Source: Microvelia longipes (taxonomy: Eukaryota > Arthropoda > Insecta > Hemiptera > Veliidae). From it: 64,000 bases of DNA. A model generated the notes under the pieces. The model worked only from the letters and a program-made list of their open reading frames with translations. It ran no database searches and had not been told where the DNA came from. This document shows, piece by piece, positions 48,418 through 56,600 of the stretch. Where the stretch lies: positions 52,202,658 through 52,266,657 of the forward strand of contig JACMZG010001870.1 of NCBI GenBank assembly GCA_018340805.1, given 5' to 3'. The position numbers and the translations under genes were made by a program. Positions within the stretch are counted from its first letter, which is position 1. Every line of letters starts with the position of its first letter.

Positions 48418-49872
48418 TCTTAATACTAACATTCAATAGAGCACGTCACCATTGTTTTAACTAGTAAGTTAAAACAAGTCTTAAAATATATATATCACTT
48501 TAGTTGTATAAAAATACACATCTTTATTTTTATTTTATTTTTATTGAACATTGAAAGTTTTTTCTAATTTTATTTAGGCTCTATAATGTGACCTAGCTGA
48601 TTTAGCTCCTGTTGAGAGTAAGAGATTAGCCAACTATGTATACTTTTTTTTAAAAGAACTTAGTTATTTTCTTTTACATCAAATAGGAATTATTTAGCAA
48701 ACAGACATTATGAATATTTGTCATAAATATCATTAATGAGAAAGATCGTAAGAACAATATAATAACTTAAATACCTGTTGATACTTTAATAAAACCGGTC
48801 TTAGATGGCAAAAGGGTGGCGGAATACAAGATCTACATTTAGTTGACGAGGACTACTTTTATATATATATTAATAAATACGTTAAACTACTATTTAAAAT
48901 GCTTAAAATATGTAATGCACCGATATTATATTAGTATTTATGAATAATCAATAATTAATTAATAATGAACATAATAATTCAGCAACCGGAAGTATTGCCA
49001 ACTTCTTTTAGAAAATTGTATATTGTAAGGGTGGCAGCATTACTTCGTTGCACCAGTGAACCGGCTTCGTGTTATCAGTATGCTCCTTCTATATATAGTA
49101 TTATCTAAGGCGATAATACTGGTTTACATTCCCTACAGGGAACCAAAGTAAATGTTAGCTAGAGGACTTTATAATCAGAGTAAAAATAAGCGGACTTGTT
49201 TTACAAAAACAAAGGTTTTATACACATGTTCCTCGTGCTACTGCAGGCATTGAGGAAAAGAACTGTGCTCACCCTAATAATCCGAAATACATGTTTTATA
49301 GAATCATCTCTATGTCTGTATAAGTGTGAGTGAAACACATAACTCCCATAGTGTCGTTTCAAAAACATTGAAACGACATCTAACTACTCGAAATTTATTT
49401 TTCATCGACTGTAATTTTGGTTTCCAGTAATTTACTATGGATTTATACACTTTTTCGTCATTTAGAGTGGTCATATTGACTTCCAGACTGGTTTCATTCG
49501 ATTTAGCACCCCAAAAACATTAAAAAATATTTTTTTCGTTAAATTCATACTGCAGCACGTTTGGACTCGGTTTGCTAGTTCTCAGATAGTAAATACATCC
49601 GTAATTACTCTAAATACTGCTAATCATAAGTGCTTTAAATGTTTTCCGGAATTGTAGTAAATGTATGTTTAGGAAACAGAACAGGGTCTCCAGACAAGCC
49701 AGTAAATCCACAGGGAAATGGACAAACTAAAACAGCCACGACTGATGAGAAAACCATAAAACAAGATGAAGGGAAAAGTGGCACTCGTAGGAACACCAGG
49801 CTCATCGACAACAAACAGTCAGCAATCAGACCATTCAAATTTGAAGCACCCAAAGAAATACAGAATAAATAA
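38999..49872 (+). CDS. TSSK: TSSK-type serine/threonine kinase, gene span
   Basis: Testis-specific serine kinases phosphorylate sperm proteins in late spermatogenesis. Exons 38999-39273, 41166-41407, 42082-42289, 44586-44705, 47946-48145 and 49673-49872 join in phase to 414 residues. The kinase domain has, in order: GEGAYAKV glycine loop, LACKYI with the ATP lysine, FLPREL with the helix-C glutamate, HPNITRIH, HRDIKLEN catalytic loop, DYG in place of DFG, FCGSQQYAAPE, SDVWSLGC, and a closing ERYDIETVVLSDWL. FxxKFLPREL and LSKTFCGSxxYAAPE are typical of the TSSK family. All catalytic residues are present, so it is probably active. The C-tail after the domain is about 135 polar residues, with no domain recognised. 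Which TSSK it is cannot be told. Confidence 0.9.
39222..39985 (+). repeat. 75-bp minisatellite duplicating exon end and 5' splice site
   Basis: About ten tandem units with starts near 39226, 39301, 39376, 39451, 39526, 39601, 39676, 39749, 39824 and 39899, then a truncated diverged unit. Each unit repeats the coding segment (R)PNITRIHSIF..NNNK plus the intron start gtacgtatacagactcatag. Units fall into sub-variants (tttatcaataat or tttaacaataat; tataggaatcgg or catagcaatcgg), as expected from repeated unequal exchange. Confidence 0.95.
40447..40672. repeat. 28-bp minisatellite in kinase intron 1
   Basis: About eight units of tttcgccgagatctctacga type with variable tga/tta/tca spacers. Each contains GAGATCTC, a BglII-like palindrome. 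CpG-rich against an AT-rich background. Confidence 0.9.
41166..41407 (+). CDS. TSSK: TSSK exon 2: hinge to DFG segment
   Basis: The acceptor atattaacag leads to (K)CFILMRLCEAGDALTYLIK, then VRYLHYLGIVHRDIKLEN and IKLGDYGFAKSSSNAA. It contains HRDIKLEN, the TSSK-like catalytic loop, and the DYG variant of the metal-binding motif. Ends G|gtaaatc in phase 1. Confidence 0.9.
41455..41830 (+). mobile_element. tRNA-derived SINE in kinase intron 2
   Basis: An A-box tgtagtggttaagg and a B-box gggttctatccc are spaced as in a tRNA. They are followed by the body block gggcctctaggatttttatg shared with 28075-28260, and a long unique tail. This is the most complete head in the window. Confidence 0.7.
42082..42289 (+). 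CDS. TSSK: TSSK exon 3: activation segment and helix F
   Basis: Starts GG after gggttgcag, completing Gly. Encodes EPLLSKTFCGSQQYAAPEI, SDVWSLGCVLFAFLNKKLPF and ELQKAHRYKYK. Ends AA|gtacgtc in phase 2. The APE and DVWSxG motifs are intact. Confidence 0.9.
42440..42615. repeat. Tandem GC-rich hairpin modules in kinase intron
   Basis: Four consecutive modules of gaggc-g-aagccgag type, for example acctgccgaggcgcaagccg with a matching ggtaatt closing strand, and gacgaggcgaagccgagtc. CpG-rich islands in AT-rich intron. Could be a hairpin mobile element of unknown class. Confidence 0.55.
44010..44310. repeat. Dispersed repeat, copy 2
   Basis: Closely matches 34000-34170 (gcatagcctatct, ggggctctcaggggctctgt). 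Lies in the kinase intron about 280 bp before exon 4. The shared part is the same strand in both copies. Confidence 0.6.
44586..44705 (+). CDS. TSSK: TSSK exon 4: end of kinase domain
   Basis: After attgtgacag, encodes SHVLPVLSVEVKNLIFHM, LEPVAAERYDI and VVLSDWLRG. This is the usual subdomain XI ending with the invariant Arg (ER) and a SxWL close. Ends GG|gtaagt in phase 2. Downstream there are two competing exons that both begin G-ATG. Confidence 0.9.
44866..44931. repeat. (TA)n microsatellite
   Basis: Pure alternating ta tract directly left of the foldback element at 44936. Confidence 0.9.
44936..45437. mobile_element. Foldback element with (TA)n core
   Basis: Arms 44936-45106 and 45266-45437 are inverted copies; tccggtgcggatgtccgtaa pairs with ttacggacatccgcaccgga. 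The centre is mostly (TA)n with a short inner repeat of gcaagatataaattgtaaag. A single decayed arm is at 3690-3915. Confidence 0.8.
45411..46812 (-). mobile_element. Penelope-like element remnant C between inverted terminal repeats
   Basis: Two inverted arms of about 230 bp (45411-45660 and 46558-46812) each carry a hammerhead-like motif. In between, the minus strand holds a decayed Penelope C-terminus. At about 45955-45893 NVIYRIPCKDCPQAYTGETSQ-like sequence (split here over NVIYRIPCKDC and PQAYTGETSQ) matches the start of the GIY-YIG endonuclease. At about 45850-45800 NSNLTALSEH follows. After a frameshift, at about 45770-45690, KRKFLEMLYIKADKDSMNKKK-like residues match the C-terminal end of these proteins. 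Only the 3' end of the element is left and it is inactive. Confidence 0.8.
46707..46735 (+). ncRNA. Hammerhead-like motif, element C right arm
   Basis: CTGAAGA at 46707-46713, a hairpin with GCTCAGG..CCTGGG stem, then GAAA at 46732-46735. The inverse copy on the minus strand (45518-45490) has a perfect GCTCAGG/CCTGGGC stem allowing one T-G pair. One extra base separates the CTGANGA core from the stem compared with the textbook hammerhead, so activity is uncertain. Confidence 0.4.
46882..46972 (+). CDS. TSSK: TSSK alternative C-terminal exon
   Basis: Acceptor tgctgtatag, 91 bases, donor tca|gtaagt. It continues exon 4 in phase as GMPLTEAQSQAMDAAQTEK and ends LLTDFS. If joined to the next exon (47946) the frame meets TAA after DGRW, giving a 316-residue form. 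If skipped, exon 4 joins 47946 in phase and gives 414 residues. Both acceptor exons start with G-ATG. I infer alternative splicing; an unrecognised indel is the other possibility. Confidence 0.6.
47946..48145 (+). CDS. TSSK: TSSK C-tail exon
   Basis: The acceptor tattttaacag leads to (G)MADGKQLIVIKEDSFTEMG, a polar low-complexity tail with TQPKEIQRPSTEPRR, ending ACA G|gttatt in phase 1. It joins exon 4 and the last exon in phase. No domain recognised. Confidence 0.75.
48191..49108. mobile_element. TIR element with 9-bp target duplication in kinase intron
   Basis: Inverted arms of about 110 bp, for example aatactatatatagaagga against tccttctatatatagtatt, and ccggttgactggtgca against tgcaccagtgaaccgg. 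The direct repeat ggcgataat flanks it (48182-48190 and 49109-49117). Long arms and 9-bp duplication fit a MULE-type non-autonomous element. It begins 45 bp after an exon and contains (TA)n at about 48342-48414. Confidence 0.75.
49535..49622 (-). mobile_element. 5S-like element fragment
   Basis: aaattcatactgcagcacgt, ggactcggtt and tctcagatagt match the distal part of the family (compare 1165-1225). Lies just before the last kinase exon. Confidence 0.4.
49673..49872 (+). CDS. TSSK: TSSK last exon
   Basis: The acceptor atgtatgtttag leads to (G)NRTGSPDKPVNPQGNGQ, then RPFKFEAPKEIQNK and TAA. Enters in phase 1 from 48145. The repeated (P)KEIQ motif in this and the previous exon supports their belonging together. 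AT-rich 3' sequence with AATAAAT right at the stop follows. Confidence 0.75.
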
Positions 49873-50382
49873 ATAATTTATTATTATTTTCTTTTGTACA
49901 AAAACAATTACAGCATCATTAGAAAAAATATTGCATGAGAAGTTTTTACAAATACAGAGTTAGAAATAAGAATTGCCCAATTATCACTTTTGAGTTGTTT
50001 GGTGTATTCTGCTGGAGAAAGCAGAATGCTCTAGAATTCTATTGAATTCATTAATATGTCAAAACCTGGTATACCTGTCTAACCATGAACTAATGGGGTC
50101 CAAGCAAATAGACTAATATTTCTAGAGGGAGGACTAGGGTTAAATAGCACAGTGATAAGGGGTCTAGTAGTGTGACAATATCCTTTAAGTATTATAACTG
50201 TACTTATTCTTACTCTAGGGAGACTAGAGACTCCCCACCCGTCTACAACTCCTATTGGATCACAAATTTCATTGACTTCACATTAAATCACTTTATACAA
50301 CATAGATTATTAAAAAATATAATTTGTTTAAAAATTAATTAATTTAAAAATAAATTAATTACAATGAATAATTTAAATTTTT

Positions 50383-50480
50383 TGAAGACTGCAGTCCTTT
50401 ATAAATAATATTAATTTATTTAATAACCTTCTCAACGTTTCATCGAGCAAAGCCCAACATCTTCAGGTGAATCTAATAAA
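50383..50480 (-). mobile_element. Penelope-type terminal repeat, single copy D
   Basis: On the minus strand, CTGAAGA (50466-50460) is followed by a hairpin with a 7-bp GTTGGGC/GCTCGAT stem (three G-T/T-G pairs), then GAAAC (from 50441). About 45 bases on comes aaaggactgcagtcttc, the same end block as element C (aaaggactgaaggcttc). No inverted partner seen. Confidence 0.6.
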
Positions 50481-51710
50481 ACTAAAATTGTAATGTAAAA
50501 ATTTTTTTTAAACGAAACATAAAATTTAAAAAAGTCCAACAAAAAATTTACTCTTTTATAATATATACGATAGATAATAATTACAACTTAAATTAATTTT
50601 ACTTAATTTAAGACAAATTAATAAAAAAAATAATGTAATATTATTGCACGTAATAAATACGTGAAATTGTATTTACTATTAAAAACGACATTAACAAAGT
50701 ACAGTTATGGTACCAAGCTACTCAGGCAGTGATAAGTGCCCTTGTAGCTTCCCTCTAGTAGTAACTCTCTATGGGCCCAAGATATAACCTTATAAAAATA
50801 TGATATACTGAATAATTGTTTAAAACTAAAAAAAACTGATGTACTGAAAAAATAAAATAAAACTAGAAATGTACATCTATTAAAGGAAGAAATCTATTAA
50901 TCTATTGATCTTTCAATCTATTTTTTTTGACTGGAAATGTCAAAAAAAAAATATTGCTTCTAAAATTCAAATATAATTGCGAGTTTCAGTGATAGAATGG
51001 ATTATTTCTTAAGCTTATTAAAGGACTCATTTTATTCAATAGATATCATTTCTCTAAATGACAGATCCTTAGTTACACATTATAACAAAGATTAGAGGGC
51101 ACTTATTTATTTTGTTCCCAACTTCAATTTATCTGAAAAAAATCTAGTGGATTTGGGTATAGGAACTAGGAGGTCTGTCTAAACTCTATTAAAATCCCTC
51201 CGTTTCGGGCACTTATTTACTTGGGTCCCCCATTTTATGTTGGGAACCAAGGGTACTTTCGCACTATATTATCTTATTTACTTAATTATCAATCTTTTCT
51301 TTTTCTCCCCTTCTCAACCCCATACAAAAGCCCCTTTGCATTTCAACATCCCCTATTAAGATTGTTAAATAATTTCTTTTATATAATTTAGTAAATATAT
51401 TGTTGGTGCCCAAGTGAATAATTGCCCTATATTGCCATATTTACTTGGGTCCCAACTTTATGTTGGGGACCAAGTAAATAAGTACCGATTAGAGTGTAGA
51501 GAGAGGACAGGGTGAGTTTCACTGAATGTAATATAAGGATTGAACCCTCCGACACTTCTATTACTCGACTAGTAATCATACTATGATATGTTTTAACCTG
51601 ACAAGTGACTAAGGTAAAGGTCCACTGTAAGTGAAAATAGAGATATTTATTGTTTCACATTCACTGTACTGTAAAATACTCACTACATAATCTGATTATT
51701 CTATATAGTA
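50481..51710. other. Intergenic, nothing coding seen
   Basis: AT-rich sequence between the kinase and the next element. Short direct repeats of (t)tgggtccc..ttatgttggg occur near 51224 and 51448. No supported exon. Confidence 0.4.
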
Positions 51711-51718
51711 TGAAATGG

Positions 51719-52583
51719 GGTTAGAGTATGATAAGGGGCCCACCCGCAAAATCAAAACAAATTTCCCTACATTTTTTGACATTATTTTAAACATAACATA
51801 AGTAAATGTTGACTTGATAACCTGGAAGCTGCTTACTATGCTCATTCCACTCACGATTATTATATGGCATCTGAGAATGGGAGCTGCCCGAGTGCACATA
51901 GTGTTTTTCTATTGCAAAAAAGCCATTAGAATTATTACCAAGTCTAAATATGATGCACATTGTGCCAACTTTTCAAAGAAAATAAGTGAAAAAATATTTT
52001 TTTTCAGTTTTACTATACATTAAAAATAGACATCATGAATTAAATAATAATAAAAATCATGGTTATACTGGTACCTTTTTAACTTAATAATATCTTATAT
52101 AATTTTTATTTATTGTAATTTTAATTTTTTAATGTTTTAATCTGTATTTATGAATTGACTATTGTGAGGCCTTAGAATGTAAGGCAACCACAAGCTTATA
52201 ATAAATAAATAAATACATTCATTCTCGAGTATGCAGAAAGGCTTTGGGGCTTTGAGTAGGGCATATATAAGGGGGATTAAGACAATAATGTATCAAATAA
52301 GTAGGTTTTACTTTATATGAAGGGTGGGTCCCTTATAATACTCTTACCCCATTTTAGATAGTATGATAAGGGACCCACCCTTCATGATAAGTAAAACCTA
52401 CTTATTTGATACATTATTGTCTTAATCCCCCTTATAAAGCCTTCTCAAAGCCAAAGCCTTTCTGCAAACCTGAGAATGAATGTTCTTATTTATTTTGTTT
52501 AAAATAATTTTTGTATGTCAAAAATTTGTAGGGAAATTTATTTGTTTTGATTTTGTGGGTGGGTCCTTTATCATACTCTAACC
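51719..52583. mobile_element. TIR element with 8-bp target duplication and inner palindrome
   Basis: Ends ggttagagtatgataa and ttatactctaacc-type (right: tatcatactctaacc) are inverted and continue for about 65 bp through cccacccgcaaaatcaaaac. The octamer tgaaatgg flanks both sides (51711-51718, 52584-52591). The right part, 52205-52495, is itself a large inverted repeat centred near 52350, with a second pair of terminus-like agtatgataagggaccc sequences. A degraded relative is at 22390-23645. Confidence 0.8.
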
Positions 52584-53049
52584 TGAAATGGAATGTTGAA
52601 ATCATTGACTAGCTATTAACAATGGTTTTCATTATTTTTGGAGGTACATTTCTTGTTTTATATTTTGTAGTGCCTAGACTGAATTTTCTCAAAGTCTTCC
52701 TTAAAGTATGCAATGGAATGTTTACTCAAAGTAAGTTATTCACTGGATGGGAATCTAATGAATATTTCACTCCACAAACTACTCGAAGAAAGACTCGGTC
52801 ATTAATTTCATCAATCAGTATTATCAGTATTTCCAATCATTCCTGGGAGAATGGAATTGCTCTCATTTATTCTTATGGTCACACTATAAACCAAAGTGTC
52901 TGTCAGACCGACAGTCTAAACCATGTAGTGTCCATATGTCTAGAGTATCTAACATCAGATAGCAAAACTACTAAAACTAAGAGCCACAGACAATCTTGGA
53001 GACTGTCTCACATTTGCAAGACTTGGAACTTACTTTTCTTTGGAAATTA

Positions 53050-53190
53050 GGTCTTCTGATTATGACCATGTCAAGGTAGATGACCATGTCATAGATGCTT
53101 ATGCACCCATGGTAGATGCACCATGTCAAGGTAGATGCTTATGACCATGTCAAGGTAGATGCTTATGACCATGCCAAGGTAGACAATGAA
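53050..53190. repeat. Short tandem repeat, about 24-29 bp
   Basis: Four loose units of atgcttatgaccatgtcaag followed by gtag. Confidence 0.75.
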
Positions 53191-53378
53191 ACAAACATTT
53201 TAATGCCAGTCTGCCGGGAGTCATCTTGAGGTGTTAAAGACATCGTTCATGACAACAAATGCTCTACAAAACCAACCCAATTATCATTGACCAAGGTATA
53301 AGTCATGAGCAGAAGACCTGTACCTTAATGAATAACCACGCATACCTAGGCAAGACAGTTATAATAGGAACTCTACAA

Positions 53379-53615
53379 TTAGTTATACAAGTGAGTGGCT
53401 ATAGAGACTCTGGACAGAACACTCTGAGCTGGGCAGGTGAGGATGTTAAAGGAAGAGTTGTAGACAGGTCTATGCTTAGTTCTTATCTTGTCGAGTAGGA
53501 GCTGAGGGTCGAATGTTTCTCTTGCAGGTTTGCCACTCACCAGTCCCTGTATGTACTCACTCAGGCCGTGTACTTCCCCTTCCACTTCCATCTCTTCACT
53601 CTTATCTTCTTCAAT
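53379..53615 (-). CDS. EDEM2: EDEM2 last exon
   Basis: The acceptor tgttgtaatag leads to [20 protein letters not shown], then [20 protein letters not shown] and [20 protein letters not shown] and the stop. The LTCPAQSxLSR segment corresponds to the conserved C-terminal LLSCPSQPF region of EDEM2 (from memory). Confidence 0.75.
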   Translation of the reverse strand: MEEDKSEEMEVEGEVHGLSEYIQGLVSGKPARETFDPQLLLDKIRTKHRPVYNSSFNILTCPAQSVLSRVSIATHLYN

Positions 53616-56600
53616 CTATTACAACAATGAATGCAGAGTTAAATAAGGTAAGTCACAATCAATTAAATGCAAATGGACTGCATTGTCATTGAGTTAGAGT
53701 TTGCAGGGAGGCAAAATCTAAAAAAAAGGGTACAGGGTACCTCGGAACTTTTTCTCATCACATCGGATTCACTACGCTCATCCTCGCTGCTTCTGACTCG
53801 CATCGCTTGTCCTCAGAATATACAATTCACCAAATTTATACTGCAACATGCCTTCCTTAATAGTATATGCATCTGTTTCATTCTCAGCAGTCACCCATAC
53901 AGCACTGACCATGCTCAATGCTACTTAACTTTCATGATCCAACAAAAATTATAGATATACTTTTCGTATTGAAAACAAAACTTGGTGAACTTATTTCTTA
54001 ACTAAAGTTTTACATTTGCACTAAATTTCAACTCAATTGAATCATTTTCTGATGTTAAATGTTTAAAAAACGTACACAAGTCATTCAATAAATATTGAAC
54101 TAATGCTGATAATGAGATTAAACTAGGCACATATGTTAGTCTTATACAAGACTACATGGGTGCCAAATCTCAATCCGATTGCACAATTTTTCCGTGTTTT
54201 ATGATTTTTGAAATTTTTGCTGAGTCATTATTAGGGGTTAATGACGTCGTAGAAAATTTTTTCTAAATGGCACAACTACAGTGGTAGAATGATTTTTGTA
54301 CAAAGTTTCAACTCTCTAGCATAAATACACTATGAGCTACGATGATAACAGACATACATACAAACAGACAACTTTGCGAAAACCACTCAGGAGGCCTTAG
54401 AAACACCTGAAACGGATAAATCCAGTTTTATCCCGGTTTCGGATTTAAACACAATACTTTTCCTATATACCTACGGTATAAATGAGGAAAATTAAAAATA
54501 TTGTTTGGCTAAACAAGAAGATACCCTAACTGGTTTAACATATTGTTATATTTAAGTATTAACAATACTATGAATCAGACATGTTAGTAGTCTTTTTATA
54601 TTGGTTAGGACTACTCACTGTTACAAGATAAATCTTAGGATCTCTATAAACTTACATCTGTATAGAAATAGCAACAAACGTTTAGGTACAATGTTTCATA
54701 GATGATAAACCAAATTTACTTCCACTTTAGGAGACATCTTAAGGGATGTGACACATCATCGAAATTACAAAATACTCTACAGTATTGCAGCATCAGTGGA
54801 CACTGATGATCATTAAATAACAGATTCATCTACCTTCATTCAGTCAGTAAAACTGTAGATCTAAACCTTCAACAGTATTATACTACGGTAATTGTAGATA
54901 TTTGTTTTAGGGAAATACTCTTCTGTTGCATTGAGCTGATGTATTGAAAGTATATAGAACAAGCAGTACCAGGTTGTTATTAGCTGGATGAGAGTCGTTA
55001 TGCCAGGTCTGTGATACATCCTTACTAAACCATGGTTCTTGTTCCTTTGACATGTCATTGCCTTCTTCCTTTGTCTCCTTGGAGTTCTGGGACAGCACTA
55101 TGTTAAGAATCCGGTCCAGGTCCTGATTCAGTTGCTTCAAGTCTGTGTTGACCTTTGCCAGATTTTCCACTTTCTTCTCATCAATCTGCTGAGCATTTTC
55201 ATGCTCAGTTTCTAATGTTGCTCTACCTGCATCCTCATCTTTAATAAAAAAATAAAGATAAAAAAGAATAAAGGTTAAGACAAGATTTGTGTTGAAACAA
55301 TCAGAATAGTTACGCATGAGAGTAAGAAAGGAGTAAAAAGAGCAGCGTCTAACCACCAACAGATTTCGACTTCTCAAGACTGAACGACATCACATTCAAC
55401 ACACGGGTATTCAGCTCTATAATCATCTGCCTCCCTCTTTAACTCTTTTGGACGAAAAAGAGTTCAGATATCAAATAAAACACCTGCTGATTCAAAATCC
55501 ACTCTATAATTTAAAAGATTTTTATGAAATTGATTTTAGGTCTCAAAAAATAAAAAATAAAAGCAATAATAATTCATTGTTTATAATAAAAACAAATCTA
55601 TAATAAGGATAGTTTTATTTTTCATTATTTTTATTTACTTTTTTATTTGTTTTAATAATTTATGGTGCACTTGTCAGTGTACTGTTATTGTTCATTGTAT
55701 TTTGTGTTGTTCTTTCATCTTTTATTTACTTTCCTTTAGTTTTACTTTTATAATGATATATAATATGACAGTGTGGTCAAGTTGTAAATAATGCCATGTA
55801 ATAAATTTATTTATTGATGAACCTGTATCTCAAAAAGTGACTCTTACAGCTTAAACAGAACCTAGGAGACTAATCCAGCAGAGGCAGGACACAGCACCTC
55901 AACAAGATGCTATACTAGAGTACTCACTATTCCCTGTGGAAATAATGTGCAAGGAATGTTAAAGCCATTTATGTTAATGCATTTTGGTCAGTATACTTCT
56001 CATAGTGTTCATGAGTATCGTGTTTTGGGTTTATTTAAAGCAGTTTAAACTTTTAAACTGTGAAGTTATAGTAATAACTATTTGTGGATCAAGGGAGTCA
56101 AATTAACAACTTTTTCATGATTTATAAAAAGAACCAAGAATAAGAGAAAAGATGGGAGTAGCCATCTAAGAAGTCGTCTTTACTTTAATTATATCAATGA
56201 TCTTGAACATACCAAGACTTGGTGTTGATTTTTTCATATTGAAATTAACTGTTTCTCCCTTGAAAGAGTTGAGATATCTGTTGGTTTCCAGGGTCCAGTC
56301 GTGGCAGCACTGAAGCACTCCTCCATCGATCGGATGAGCCTCTGTGTTAAATATATAGGGTCCACTGTCCACGATGCATTGTCTACCCGACGGTAACGTG
56401 TACAGGGTGCCTGAGGACCCATCGTTGTGCAGGTAGTTATCAGGATCAAACAGCAGGTAGAGATATTTAGTTGTCTCCGACAGGAAAAAGGATTCCATAC
56501 GATCCTCCTGGGTGTGATCTCGCACATCTTTGATCTGAAATAAAAAGGTAATGATAAGCTCAGGTTAGCCAAAACAAAATAAACAAGAGAAAATATCTTT

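Noticed and set aside
52622..53050. 142-codon open frame on the plus strand
   Set aside because: No recognisable domain, no splice context and AT-rich low-information codons. It overlaps repeat-rich sequence just after a transposon.
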